DNA of 64,000 nucleotides from JAXLQL01 sp046331625 (GCA_046331625.1 JAXLQL010000005.1:124001-188000); one strand, 5' to 3'; shown: positions 43,432-52,823, counted from the stretch's first letter. Translations and numbers: made by a program. The notes: a model not told the origin generated them from the letters alone.

Positions 43432-44680
43432 GGGCACTCCCTCTCGGTACGTATTTTTCGCGGACGAGGAACAGATAGGCGGCGATTCCCAGGATCAGGA
43501 AAAACCAAATCGCCTGCATGGGTGCGGTGTAGGATCCGGTCTGGTGCAGGAGCCAACCGGTGAGCCATGGCGCCACGATGCCGGGCAGGTTGGCGGCGCA
43601 GTTCTGCACACCGACGATGCGGCCCACGGCGGCTCCTGGCAGAAGCGTCTGCGTCAAAGCCCAGTAGTTGGCGGTCATCAGGCCAAGGCCCGAAAACGAA
43701 AAGATCGAGAAGAACAGCGCTACCGTCTGGGATTGCGCGTAGGCGCCGATGATCTCGGTGGACGCGGTGAGGAATCCCGCGATGATGAAGGTCTTGCGCA
43801 CTCGAACCGCGTCATACCCTTTGTCGATGAGGCGATCCGCCGCCCAGCCAGCCAGCGTAGCCACGGTTGCCATGCCGGTGAAGCTGAAAAACGTAAACAC
43901 CCCCATTTGTTCCAGCGGCAAGCCGCGCTGTTCTTTGAAGTAGGCAGGCAGCCAGGTCATGCAGTAGTAGACGAAGTACTGATAGCAGAAGGTACCGATG
44001 ATCGTTCCGATCATCACCGGACTCAGCAGCACCTGCGCCAAGCTCGGCCCACTGCCCTTCCCTGACTTGGCCGCGGCGGCATGCTCGATGGCGCGATCAT
44101 CATCGCGAACCGAGACGATCCACGGAATGAGCCAGAGCAAACCGCCCGCGCCGATGATCAGGAACATGTTCGCCCAACCGGCGCGAGCGAGCAGGAACGT
44201 GGCTACGATTGACCCCAGCGCCGGACCCACTTTCGCCGCCGCCATGTAGATGCCGATCACGAGTCCGCGCTGGTTCTCGGCGCAGTTGAGGCGGATCCAA
44301 CGCATGCCGGCGGGCGTCACCATTGACTCACCGACGCCCAGCATCAGCCGCAACGAGAACAGTTGCCAGAACTGATTGGCGAAGGCCGTGACAGCCGAGA
44401 GTCCGCTCCAGATGGCGAAGCCGATCGCGTAGGGCCACTTCACACCATAGCGATCAACGAACCAACCGGCCGGAATCTGCAACGCCGCGTACGTCCAAAA
44501 GAAGGCCGAGCCCAGCGAGCCGCGATCGACATCGGAGAGGTGGAAGAACTTCTTGAAGTCAGGGCTGGCAAGCGCAACCGAGAGGTTGACACGGTCGAAA
44601 TAGGCGATGACGTAGCCGATGCAGAGCAGCGCAATGACCAGCCAGCGATACGAGGCTGAATGAGGAGTCGCTGAGTGCAT
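43424..44680 (-). CDS. MFS transporter, anion:cation symporter (ACS)-like
   Basis: 418 residues, 12 predicted helices. YVIAYFDRVNLSVA in helix 1 and GVGESMVTPAGMRW are typical of the ACS family (hexuronate/phthalate/organic anion symporters), as is GAAVGRIVGVQNCAANLPGI in the second half. Imports an organic acid by proton symport. First gene of the operon with the cupin and 3-hydroxyacyl-CoA dehydrogenase genes. Divergent from glgC. Confidence 0.88.
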   Translation of the reverse strand: MHSATPHSASYRWLVIALLCIGYVIAYFDRVNLSVALASPDFKKFFHLSDVDRGSLGSAFFWTYAALQIPAGWFVDRYGVKWPYAIGFAIWSGLSAVTAFANQFWQLFSLRLMLGVGESMVTPAGMRWIRLNCAENQRGLVIGIYMAAAKVGPALGSIVATFLLARAGWANMFLIIGAGGLLWLIPWIVSVRDDDRAIEHAAAAKSGKGSGPSLAQVLLSPVMIGTIIGTFCYQYFVYYCMTWLPAYFKEQRGLPLEQMGVFTFFSFTGMATVATLAGWAADRLIDKGYDAVRVRKTFIIAGFLTASTEIIGAYAQSQTVALFFSIFSFSGLGLMTANYWALTQTLLPGAAVGRIVGVQNCAANLPGIVAPWLTGWLLHQTGSYTAPMQAIWFFLILGIAAYLFLVREKYVPRGSAHA

Positions 44681-44728
44681 GTACCGGGTTCTTACGATAA
44701 CACGGGAAGAGGTTAGGATAGAAGGTTC

Positions 44729-45982
44729 ATGCAGCTACGCGTCCTCGCCTTCGTTCTCGCCGGGGGAAAGGGTACCCGGCTTTATCCGCTGACCAAAGAA
44801 CGTGCCAAACCCGCGGTTCCTTTCGGCGGCCAATACCGCATTGTCGACTTCGTGCTTTCGAACATGGTCAACTCCGGGATCTACTCGGTCTACGTGTTGA
44901 TCCAGTTCAAGAGTCAGTCTTTGCTCCAGCACTTGCGCGATGGATGGGAGTTCAGCGGTTTGCTGAAGAACCAGTTCATCATTCCGGTGCCGGCGCAGAT
45001 GAGAACGAAGGAAGAGAACTGGTATCGGGGCACCGCAGATGCGATCTACCAGAACGTCAACCTGATCGAGCAGGCCGATCCTCATCTCGTCTGCATCTTC
45101 GGCGCCGACCACATCTACCGGATGAACGTGCGCGACATGATCGAATTCCACGAGCGAAATCGAGCAGACGTGACGGTGTCGGCGATTCCGGTGCCCAAGG
45201 AGTATGCGCGCGAGTTCGGAGTCATCGAGGCGGCGCCCGACGGATCAATTCTCGGTTTTCACGAAAAGAATCCGAACGCGCCGAGCATGCCGAGCGATCC
45301 GAACCAAGTCTACGCGTCGATGGGGAACTACATCTTCTCCACTCGCGCCTTGCTGCGCGAGTTGTATGCCGATGCGGAGAAGCAAGATTCGGCGCACGAT
45401 TTCGGGCGCGACATTCTGCCTTCGATGGTGGGCCGGTCGCACATCTACTCGTACGATTTCCAAACCAACAAGATCCCTGGCGATCCGCCCGATTCGCAGG
45501 TCTACTGGCGCGACGTGGGGACGATCGAAGCCTACTACGAGGCGACTATGGATCTGCGGTCAGTGACTCCGGCGTTGAATCTCTACAACCGCAAGTGGCC
45601 GCTGCGCACAGCAGGCTATGAAGATCCGCCGGCGAAGTTCACTTTCGATGACGAGAATCGGCGCGGCCATGCGATCGATTCGATCGTCTCACCGGGTACG
45701 ATCCTTTCCGGTGGCATGGCAAAGAACTGCGTCATCGGGCGCGGGGTGAGAATCCACTCCGGCGCGCTCATCGAGGATTCGATCGTGTTCGACAACTGCG
45801 ACATTGGGCGGCGCGCCAAGGTTCGCCGCGCGATCCTCGACAAGAACGTGCGCATCCCACCGGATACGGCGATCGGGTATGACTTGGCGAGCGATCGGCG
45901 CCTTTACCATGTGACCGAGTCAGGCATCGTCGTGATCGAAGGGCGGCGTTCTTCGGTGGACATCGCCTCGATGCAGATCTGA
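44729..45982 (+). CDS. glgC: Glucose-1-phosphate adenylyltransferase
   Basis: 417 residues. Makes ADP-glucose for glycogen synthesis. The N-terminal nucleotidyltransferase has FVLAGGKGTRLYPLTKERAK, PFGGQYRIVDFVLSNMVNSG and WYRGTADAIYQN. GADHIYRMNVRDMIEFH is the catalytic Asp region, HDFGRDILPSM and VYWRDVGTIEAYYEA follow, and the C-terminal left-handed beta-helix includes NCVIGRGVRIHSGALIEDS. It is the counterpart of glgP at 11-13.7 kb. The stop overlaps the crcB start (TGATG). Confidence 0.95.
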   Translation: MQLRVLAFVLAGGKGTRLYPLTKERAKPAVPFGGQYRIVDFVLSNMVNSGIYSVYVLIQFKSQSLLQHLRDGWEFSGLLKNQFIIPVPAQMRTKEENWYRGTADAIYQNVNLIEQADPHLVCIFGADHIYRMNVRDMIEFHERNRADVTVSAIPVPKEYAREFGVIEAAPDGSILGFHEKNPNAPSMPSDPNQVYASMGNYIFSTRALLRELYADAEKQDSAHDFGRDILPSMVGRSHIYSYDFQTNKIPGDPPDSQVYWRDVGTIEAYYEATMDLRSVTPALNLYNRKWPLRTAGYEDPPAKFTFDDENRRGHAIDSIVSPGTILSGGMAKNCVIGRGVRIHSGALIEDSIVFDNCDIGRRAKVRRAILDKNVRIPPDTAIGYDLASDRRLYHVTESGIVVIEGRRSSVDIASMQI

Positions 45983-46350
45983 TGGCGCGATCGCTGGCAT
46001 TGGTGGCTCTCGGGAGCGCGCTGGGCGGAATGGCGCGATTCGGATTCTATCTGCTGATCGCGCCTCGAGTCTCGAGCGGGTTCCCTTGGTGGACTTTGGC
46101 CGTGAACGTTGTGGGGAGTTTCGCGATCAGCTGGTTCTCCGCAAATGCGCCCGTAAACGCGACTTCGGCGAGGCAGTTCGTGATGACGGGAATCTGCGGA
46201 GGCTTCACCACGTTTTCCGCGTTCAGCCTCGAGACGCTCCTACTGGCGCGTCAAGGCGACTTGCAGAAGACGCTAATGAACGTGGTGTTGTCTCTGACGC
46301 TGTGCGGCGTTGCCGTCGCGCTCGGGTGGCAATTGGGTGCTCGCAAGTAA
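45982..46350 (+). CDS. crcB: Fluoride exporter CrcB/Fluc
   Basis: 122-residue, four-helix fluoride channel that works as an antiparallel dimer. Family marks: GSALGGMARFGFYL, TLAVNVVGSFAISWF (Asn facing the pore) and GICGGFTTFSAFSLETLLL (Phe-box and Thr). It starts in a TGATG overlap with glgC, so no fluoride riboswitch can sit directly upstream. The last 78 bp are also coding on the opposite strand (symporter). Confidence 0.93.
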   Translation: MARSLALVALGSALGGMARFGFYLLIAPRVSSGFPWWTLAVNVVGSFAISWFSANAPVNATSARQFVMTGICGGFTTFSAFSLETLLLARQGDLQKTLMNVVLSLTLCGVAVALGWQLGARK

Positions 46351-47922
46351 GCCTACGGCCACCACCACCAGACAGCCGATCACGTTGTACCAGAGGAACG
46401 AAATGCCGGTGAACCGGTTGGCCGCGAACACCGCTGTTTGTCCGATCAGCACTGCGATGAACGCGGCTGTGCCGCCCACATGCTTGAACGCAAAGGCAAG
46501 CACGAAAACACCCAACAGGCTGCCATAGAAGAGCGAGCCAAGCATGTTGACGGCTTCGATGAGCGATCCGAGATTGCGGCCGAAGCCCGCCGTCGTTACA
46601 GCGTAGATGCCCCAGAAGACCGTGGCTGCCCGCGATGCCCAGAGGTAATGTACGTCGCTCTGCGTGGGTCTCAGAAACCGCCGATAAATATCGATCACCG
46701 AAACGGTGGCGAGCGAGTTGATCTCCGCCGAGATGGTGGACATGGCCGCACCGAAGATCGCCGCGAGCACCAAGCCAACCAAGCCAGCCGGCAAAAAGCG
46801 AGTCACGAAGTTCAGGAATACGTAGTTCGTGTCATTGATCGAGCCAAGGGCCTGCTTTCGCACGCCCTCCATACGGGTGTTCGCTTCGTGGAATTGGGTG
46901 GCGCTAGCCGTACCTTGCAGGAATTGGCGAGCCGCTTCCCGCCGCTCGAGGAAAACCTTTTCGTAACCCGAAGCCTTCGCTTCCACCTGTTGGAGTTGCC
47001 CCGTGTGGAAAGTCACCGGTGGCTGCTCGAAGATATAGAACACAAACACCATTGCGCCGGTGAGCAGAATCAGAAACTGCATCGGGATTTTCGCAACCGC
47101 GTTGAAGAGCAGGCTGAGGCGGCTTTGCGCGATCGACTTGCCCGTGAGGTAGCGCTGCACTTGCGATTGGTCGCAACCGAAGTAGGCCAACGCCAGGAAC
47201 ATGCCACCGAGCAGGCCGGTCCAGATGTTGTAGCGGTCGTTCCAATCGAATGACGTCACCACTGCGTTCAGGCGCCCGGCTGCTCCAGCCAAACGAAGAG
47301 CGTCGATGAACCCGACATCGGCGGGGAGCAGCGCGATGGCAGTGCCGAGGGCCACCGCCAGCCCGAACATCATGATGAGCATCTGCTGGAAGTCGGTCCA
47401 GGTGATGGCCTTCACTCCACCGAAGGTCGTGTAGGCCACCACCAGCGTTCCCATGAGGATCGTTGTGAGCCGCTCGGGCCATCCGAGAATCACCGTCAAC
47501 ACGATCGCGGGCGCGTAGAGCGCAACGCCCACGGCGAGCCCACGCTGGATCAGAAAGATGATGCTGACGAGTGCTCGCGTTTTGGCGTCAAAGCGATGTT
47601 CCAGGTACTCGTAGGCGGTGTAAACATTGGCGCGATGGAAAATCGGGACCGCGGTGGCGGAGATCACGATCATGGCCAACGGCAGGCCAAAATAGAACTG
47701 CACAAAGCGCATGCCGTCTACGTAGGCTTGGCCCGTGGTGGAGATGAACGTGATGGCGCTCGCTTGCGTCGCCATGATCGAAAGGGCCATGGCGTACCAG
47801 GGCATGCTTCTGCCGGCGAGTAGATACTGCTCGGTTGTGGCGTTCTGGCGCGACTTCCAAAGTCCGTAGGAGATGATGAACAGCAGCGTGCCGCAAAGCG
47901 TGATCCAGTCGAGCGTTCTCAT
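46273..47922 (-). CDS. Sodium/solute symporter (SSS family)
   Basis: 549 residues from ATG 47922 with about 13 helices. SSS marks: ATTEQYLLAGRSMPWYAMAL, TTGQAYVDGMRFVQFYFGLP, TTFGGVKAITWTDFQQMLIM and GLVLAAIFGAAMSTISAEIN. Imports a sugar, vitamin or organic acid with Na+. A ~90-residue polar loop (TGQLQQVEAKASGYEKVFLE ... FHEANTRMEG) sits mid-protein. Its ATG overlaps the stop of a 44-residue membrane protein, and its 3' end overlaps the convergent crcB by 78 bp. Confidence 0.9.
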   Translation of the reverse strand: MRTLDWITLCGTLLFIISYGLWKSRQNATTEQYLLAGRSMPWYAMALSIMATQASAITFISTTGQAYVDGMRFVQFYFGLPLAMIVISATAVPIFHRANVYTAYEYLEHRFDAKTRALVSIIFLIQRGLAVGVALYAPAIVLTVILGWPERLTTILMGTLVVAYTTFGGVKAITWTDFQQMLIMMFGLAVALGTAIALLPADVGFIDALRLAGAAGRLNAVVTSFDWNDRYNIWTGLLGGMFLALAYFGCDQSQVQRYLTGKSIAQSRLSLLFNAVAKIPMQFLILLTGAMVFVFYIFEQPPVTFHTGQLQQVEAKASGYEKVFLERREAARQFLQGTASATQFHEANTRMEGVRKQALGSINDTNYVFLNFVTRFLPAGLVGLVLAAIFGAAMSTISAEINSLATVSVIDIYRRFLRPTQSDVHYLWASRAATVFWGIYAVTTAGFGRNLGSLIEAVNMLGSLFYGSLLGVFVLAFAFKHVGGTAAFIAVLIGQTAVFAANRFTGISFLWYNVIGCLVVVAVGLLASTQLPPERDGNAAQRQRQHHVH

Positions 47923-48053
47923 CTCGAGAAGGTCCGGCTGAAGATCGCGAATGCGGAGATCAGAACCACGAGATAGACGGCCACCGCCACGTAGACTCGC
48001 TTCCACGTTCCGAGGAACGGCGGCGGGTCATCGTGGACTTCGCGTTGGCTCAA
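47919..48053 (-). CDS. 44-residue single-pass membrane protein, candidate symporter subunit
   Basis: TTG start at 48053 overlaps the stop of the PIG-L gene (TTGA), and its own stop overlaps the symporter ATG (ATGA). The product begins MSQREVHDDPPPFLGTWKR, has one transmembrane helix (about residues 20-39, YVAVAVYLVVLISAFAIF) and ends SRTFSR. It is too short for most gene callers. The double overlap and position directly before an SSS symporter recall the small DUF4212-type and YhdT-type partners of such transporters, but it is not obviously homologous to them. Confidence 0.7.
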   Translation of the reverse strand: MSQREVHDDPPPFLGTWKRVYVAVAVYLVVLISAFAIFSRTFSR

Positions 48054-50554
48054 TGCGCCACCTTTCCAGCGCTGAGGAAATTGGCGAACAAGCGGTACGC
48101 ACCTGGCACACCGGCTGGCAACTGCCGGAACCATGCCATGGGCGTGAAGATGTAGACGCCTTGGCCGTGGCGCGCGAAGAGCGTTCCGCCGCGCATCGGC
48201 TTCTCGCCGGGATCATGCGACTCCCAAAGCGGCTCGTACTTCGGATCCCATTGGCTGGCGAAGTAGAGTCCGCGCTCTTGCACCCAGCCTTCGTAATCTT
48301 CGGGCTTGATGCGATTCGGGGCCTGCAACAACTGGTGATCCGCGTTGACGGGCTTCAACTCGGCGTCTTCCACGGTGACGCGATCGCGCGATACGGTGAT
48401 CGGGTACGGTCCGATCTTTTCGAGGAGCTTCGGGTTTCCACCCATGAACCCGCCCTCGAGCACGTTGTACTGCACCACCATGGTCCCCCCCTGCGCCACC
48501 CAGTCGAGCAGGCGCTGCTGGTTCGCGCGCAGGTCTTTGCGCGTGTTGTAGGCGCGCACGCCCGTGACGATGGCGTCAAACTGTTTGAGATCGCCGCGAG
48601 CCAAATCGTCGGGCGAAAGGAGCGCGACGTCGAGTCCCAGTTGGCGCAGGCTCTTGGGCACGTCGTCTCCAGCTCCCATCACATAGCCGACCTTTTTCAC
48701 CAGCACCTTCGCATCGGTGCTGACGATCTTCGCCTTCGCTTCCGGGAACAGTGTCTGCGGAGGAATGTGTTCGTAGTCGACCGTGCGCATGCCGTTGCGA
48801 ATCTCGACGCCACCCACGCGCGCGACTGCTTCAAGCGAGCCGACCGCGGCTCCGGCGGGCGGAGTGACATCGAACGCCACCACCGTGACCTGCCCTTCGT
48901 CAGCGAGTTGGAAGTGCTTCGACGGCGGATCGATGCGCCACCCCTGCGGGGCACGGAGCGAGACCTCGCCTGAAGCTGCGGCGTTGTTGGCGCGCAGTTC
49001 CACTTCTACCGCGCGGCGCGAGCCGGCTGAAAAGACGAATGCACGATCCGCGAAGCCGACCGCGACGGCTGGCGCCACCACGGCGGGTCGCGTCAACTCA
49101 CCACGCACGTTGTCGACATAGCGATTGATCAAGGGCCGCGAGATTTCCAACTCTTGCGAGCCGAACTTCAAGCGGAACTTCGCCGACGGAGGAGCCAGTT
49201 CAGGCCATCCGATCCGTTGCTGATCGCTCACCTTGTACATGGTTTCGCCAGCGGGCTGAGCCAGCCAGTAGGGATCGGAAAAACCCGAGCCGGCGGGAAT
49301 CGCGAGATTCGCCGTCCACGACGCAGGCCGGTTGTACCCGAGTGGACCGAGCTTGGCATCGCCATTGGCGCCGGAGAGCTCGAAGCCGCTCAGTTCCACG
49401 GGAACGTGTGAGCGATTCACGGCCGTCACGTTCACCTGGAACGCTTTACCGGGAACGGCGAGCGGGCGCGTGGTGGAAACGTCGAGCCAGAGCCCCGCGG
49501 CCTTGGCGATCAACTCGTCGATTTCGCGGCGCTTCAGTTCAACCCAAGGTCCGCTGAGCGAGTTCATTTTCTCCCGGGCTGCCAGCAACCCAGGGACCGC
49601 CTTCTCCGGAGCATCGATCGAGAAATCGCGCAGAGACTGGGCAAGCGCGGTGTCCACTGCTTCGCCCCCGGGGACTCGCTTCCAGGTTGTGTCCACGCCA
49701 TCGAGGATGTCTTTGCTCGCAGGTTCACCGGCAATCAGGGTGAGGTAGTTCGGCATCGATCCGCGGCGCTCGGGCGCGCCCATGCCCTGGCTGCGATGCT
49801 GGCTGCGGCTGATGCCGGCGATCTCACCGTACGAGTATCCGAGCGCGGCATCGAACTCGCCGGTATCGTAGGTGAGCTTGTCCTGTAGCTTTTCGGCCTC
49901 TTGCTCCATCGCGCGGCCAAAGGTGAACACGTTGAAGAAGAGCCTCTTCGTCTTCCAAGGCTTGACCCACTGCAACTGTTCCGGGAACCGTGCAGGATCC
50001 GCCGCCGCAGAGAACGCCTCTTTGCCCAGAATGGCGGAGCTTTGATGCTGGCCGTGGCCATCGCGCGGCGTGCCGGAGAATCGCAGCACAATCGCATCGG
50101 GCTGGAAGCGGCGGATCACCCAGACCACGTCGCTCAGTACCTGTTCCCTGCCCCATTTGGCGAGGGTTTCGTCGGCGGTCTTCGAAAATCCGAAATCGAT
50201 CGCGCGCGAGAAGAACTGTTCCGCTCCATCGATGCGGCGCGCCGCCAGCAACTCCTGCGTCCGGATCAGCCCCATCAGTTCGCCTTGCTCGGAGCCGATG
50301 AGATTCTGCCCGCCTTCGCCTCGCGTGAGCGAAAGGTATCCCGTGCGGAGCTTGCGCCCTTTGGCGAAGTAGGCGAGCAACGCCGTATTTTCGTCATCGG
50401 GGTGCGCGGCGATCATCAGCACGCTGCCGAGCTGCCGCAGCTTCTCGATGCCGAGCTCGATCTCCACGGCGCCGCCGGCTCCCCTTGGTTGTGCGGCTGC
50501 TATGGCCGCCGTGAGGAATAACGCAGCAACTGGACTACTTCTGCTGCCCCTCAT
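48050..50554 (-). CDS. Secreted PIG-L deacetylase with C-terminal amidotransferase-like domain
   Basis: About 834 residues from ATG 50554 with a signal peptide (SPVAALFLTAAIAAAQPRG). The N-terminal PIG-L/LmbE zinc deacetylase has IAAHPDDENTALLAYF (His51, Asp53, Asp54) and RDGHGQHQSS. A middle beta region (VFQ- and Ig-like) covers about 380-620. The last part (ARGDLKQFDAIVTGVRAYNT, QGGTMVVQYNVLEGG) resembles a class I amidotransferase-like fold without a visible Cys. Probably removes N-acetyl groups from exported or environmental amino sugars. It overlaps bfr by 20 bp upstream and the 44-residue protein downstream. Confidence 0.82.
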   Translation of the reverse strand: MRGSRSSPVAALFLTAAIAAAQPRGAGGAVEIELGIEKLRQLGSVLMIAAHPDDENTALLAYFAKGRKLRTGYLSLTRGEGGQNLIGSEQGELMGLIRTQELLAARRIDGAEQFFSRAIDFGFSKTADETLAKWGREQVLSDVVWVIRRFQPDAIVLRFSGTPRDGHGQHQSSAILGKEAFSAAADPARFPEQLQWVKPWKTKRLFFNVFTFGRAMEQEAEKLQDKLTYDTGEFDAALGYSYGEIAGISRSQHRSQGMGAPERRGSMPNYLTLIAGEPASKDILDGVDTTWKRVPGGEAVDTALAQSLRDFSIDAPEKAVPGLLAAREKMNSLSGPWVELKRREIDELIAKAAGLWLDVSTTRPLAVPGKAFQVNVTAVNRSHVPVELSGFELSGANGDAKLGPLGYNRPASWTANLAIPAGSGFSDPYWLAQPAGETMYKVSDQQRIGWPELAPPSAKFRLKFGSQELEISRPLINRYVDNVRGELTRPAVVAPAVAVGFADRAFVFSAGSRRAVEVELRANNAAASGEVSLRAPQGWRIDPPSKHFQLADEGQVTVVAFDVTPPAGAAVGSLEAVARVGGVEIRNGMRTVDYEHIPPQTLFPEAKAKIVSTDAKVLVKKVGYVMGAGDDVPKSLRQLGLDVALLSPDDLARGDLKQFDAIVTGVRAYNTRKDLRANQQRLLDWVAQGGTMVVQYNVLEGGFMGGNPKLLEKIGPYPITVSRDRVTVEDAELKPVNADHQLLQAPNRIKPEDYEGWVQERGLYFASQWDPKYEPLWESHDPGEKPMRGGTLFARHGQGVYIFTPMAWFRQLPAGVPGAYRLFANFLSAGKVAH

Positions 50555-51029
50555 GGATCTGCGTCGCCAGATAGTTCTCAATCCCCACCTCTCGAATCAT
50601 GTGCAATTGCGCTTCGAGCCAGTCGACGTGTTCCTCTTCATCGACGAGGATCTTTTCGAACAGATCTCTCGAGCCATTGTCTTTGGCTTCGGTGGCCACG
50701 CGGATGGCTTCGTTGAGGCGCGGGAGGGCTTCCAGTTCGAGAGCCAGATCGTTCTCGAACTGCTCCTTCACCGTCTTGCCGATGCGCAGCGGGAACAACT
50801 CCGACATGTTCGGTTCGCCGTCGAGAAAGAGGATGCGTTCCATCACCTCTTCGGCATGGTGCATTTCCTCGATCGACTCCATGCGCGTGTGCTTGTAGAG
50901 CGCCTGATAGCCCCAGTTGTTCAGCATTTCGGCATGCAGAAAGTACTGATTGATGGCCGTCAACTCGGCCTTCAACACCTCATTCAGGTGGGCGATTACG
51001 TTCTGGTTTCCCTTCACAATGCCTTTCAT
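50535..51029 (-). CDS. bfr: Bacterioferritin
   Basis: 164-residue four-helix iron-storage subunit forming 24-mer shells. Ferroxidase ligands: Glu22, then Glu55 and His58 in ESIEEMHHAE, and DEEEHVDWLE in helix D. Met56 corresponds to the haem-binding Met52 of E. coli. The start ATG at 51029 is divergent from 51070 by about 40 bp. The stop lies inside the PIG-L gene start (20-bp overlap), so iron storage is cotranscribed with that operon. Confidence 0.95.
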   Translation of the reverse strand: MKGIVKGNQNVIAHLNEVLKAELTAINQYFLHAEMLNNWGYQALYKHTRMESIEEMHHAEEVMERILFLDGEPNMSELFPLRIGKTVKEQFENDLALELEALPRLNEAIRVATEAKDNGSRDLFEKILVDEEEHVDWLEAQLHMIREVGIENYLATQIHEGQQK

Positions 51030-51069
51030 TGTAGCAACGGCGCCCGATGGCTCCGTCTACACTGAAGAA

Positions 51070-51570
51070 ATGCGCGGTCTGTCGATTCTTCTCTTGACGG
51101 TCCCCCTGTGGGCCGATTCTGTTGCCGGGTTGAACTGGTCTCCACCGGCTGGCTGGAAGTCGCTAGGCGAGCGCCCGATGCGCGCGGCCACCTACTCGGT
51201 TCCGGCTGCGGCAGGCAACAGTGAACCCGGCGAGTGCGCCGTCTTCTATTTCGGACAAGGGCAAGGGGGCGGCATCCAGGCGAACGTCGACCGGTGGCTC
51301 GGCCAATTCCAGGAGAAGCCGGCCACGCCGCCGCAGCCGAAAAAGCAGTCGATCGCCGGATTCAACGTCACCACGATCGAACATGCGGGCACGTACATGT
51401 CCGGTGCGCCGATGGCTCCGGTAAAGACGCCGAAGCCCGGATACCGGCTGATTGGCGCAATCGTGGAAGCGCCGGAAGGCAACGTGTTTTTCAAGTTCAC
51501 CGGGCCAGCCAAGACCGTAGCCGCCCAACAGGCAGCGTTCCAGAAGATGCTCGCCTCGATGAAGAAGTAA
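51070..51570 (+). CDS. Hypothetical secreted protein
   Basis: 166 residues, signal peptide MRGLSILLLTVPLWA. Mature region: LNWSPPAGWKSLGERPMRAA, a Gly/Gln stretch (YFGQGQGGG), and TGPAKTVAAQQAAFQKMLAS at the C-terminus, a layout seen in small exported proteins of Acidobacteriota. No enzyme motif. 1 bp before the beta-propeller gene at 51572. Confidence 0.7.
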   Translation: MRGLSILLLTVPLWADSVAGLNWSPPAGWKSLGERPMRAATYSVPAAAGNSEPGECAVFYFGQGQGGGIQANVDRWLGQFQEKPATPPQPKKQSIAGFNVTTIEHAGTYMSGAPMAPVKTPKPGYRLIGAIVEAPEGNVFFKFTGPAKTVAAQQAAFQKMLASMKK

Positions 51571-51571
51571 C

Positions 51572-52771
51572 ATGCGAGCCCTGATTTGTTTCGCACTGCT
51601 CTCTGCGGCATTCGCGGAAGACTGGCCGCAGTGGCGCGGCATTGACCGCGATGGCAAGTCGCCCGAGAAAGGGTTGCTCGCCAAGTGGCCATCGGGTGGT
51701 CCGGCGGTCGCGTGGTCCGTCAACGGAATGGGCGAGGGCTACTCGGCGGTTTCGATTTCGCAAGGCCGCGTGTTCACGCTCGGCCAACATGGCGACACCG
51801 AGTCAGTGATCGCGCTCGATGCGGCTACGGGCAAGAAGCTGTGGCAGACGGCGATCGGCGGAGGGTATCACGAGCGGCGCGGTGACGGGCCGCGGTCAGT
51901 GCCCACGGTGCAAGGAGATCGGCTGTGGGCCTACGCGGCCGATGGGTCGCTCGCGTCTCTCGAGAGCAAAACGGGCAAGAGGCTCTGGACAGTGAACGCG
52001 GTGAAGGATTTCGGCGGATCGGTTCCGCACTGGGGCTACAGCGAGTCCCCGCTGATCGACGGCAACAACGTCATCGTGAACGCTGGCGGCAACGGGACTG
52101 CGGTGGTGGCCCTCGACAAAAGCTCGGGCAAGCTCGTTTGGAAGAGCCAGAACGATTCGGCAGCATATTCGTCGGCGGTGCTGGCGCAGGTGGGGAATGT
52201 CCGGCAGGTGCTGACGTTCACTTCGCGCGGCGCACTGGCTCTGAACGCGAACAACGGCGAACTGTTATGGCGCTATGAAAACGTTGCGAATCGCACCGCG
52301 AACATCGCGACCCCGATCTTTCATGACGGGCACGTCTTCTACTCGTCCGATTACGGCACAGGCTGCGCGCTGTTGAAGCTGAACGCCGAGGGCGGATCCG
52401 TGAAGGCGAACGAAGTCTACTTCAATCGCGACATGAAGAATCACTATTCCAGCTCCGTGCTGGTGGGCGAGCATCTGTATGGCTACTCGAGCTCGATCTT
52501 GACGGCGATGAAGTTCCGCACGGGCGATGTCGCCTGGCGCGACCGCAGCGCGGGCAAGGGCTCGGTAATGTTCGCCGACGGGAATCTTTATGTGGTCGGC
52601 GAGACGGGGACGGTCGCTTTAGTGGAGGCGACACCGGAGGCCTATCGCGAAAAGTCGCGCTTTGAATTGCCCAAGCGGAGTTCGTTCCCGGCGTGGGCGC
52701 CGCCGGTGATCGCCAATGGAATCCTGTACATTCGGGACCAGGACAATCTGCACGCGTACAAGGTGAAGTAG
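51572..52771 (+). CDS. Secreted PQQ-like beta-propeller protein
   Basis: 399 residues, signal MRALICFALLSAAFA. Repeated W-motifs mark the PQQ/WD-like propeller: EDWPQWRGIDRDGKSPE, VIALDAATGKKLWQTAI, ASLESKTGKRLWTVN, VALDKSSGKLVWKSQ and ALNANNGELLWRYE. No CxxC disulfide or haem site, so a BamB-like scaffold or quinoprotein-like role is unresolved. Starts 1 bp after the preceding gene. Confidence 0.85.
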   Translation: MRALICFALLSAAFAEDWPQWRGIDRDGKSPEKGLLAKWPSGGPAVAWSVNGMGEGYSAVSISQGRVFTLGQHGDTESVIALDAATGKKLWQTAIGGGYHERRGDGPRSVPTVQGDRLWAYAADGSLASLESKTGKRLWTVNAVKDFGGSVPHWGYSESPLIDGNNVIVNAGGNGTAVVALDKSSGKLVWKSQNDSAAYSSAVLAQVGNVRQVLTFTSRGALALNANNGELLWRYENVANRTANIATPIFHDGHVFYSSDYGTGCALLKLNAEGGSVKANEVYFNRDMKNHYSSSVLVGEHLYGYSSSILTAMKFRTGDVAWRDRSAGKGSVMFADGNLYVVGETGTVALVEATPEAYREKSRFELPKRSSFPAWAPPVIANGILYIRDQDNLHAYKVK

Positions 52772-52823
52772 GGGCTCTCCCCCAAGGCGCAACTGGGCTT
52801 CGCGGCTGACAACCTCCTGAGAT

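Noticed and set aside
45900..45985. Fluoride riboswitch before crcB
   Set aside because: crcB overlaps glgC by one base (TGATG), so there is no leader to hold it.
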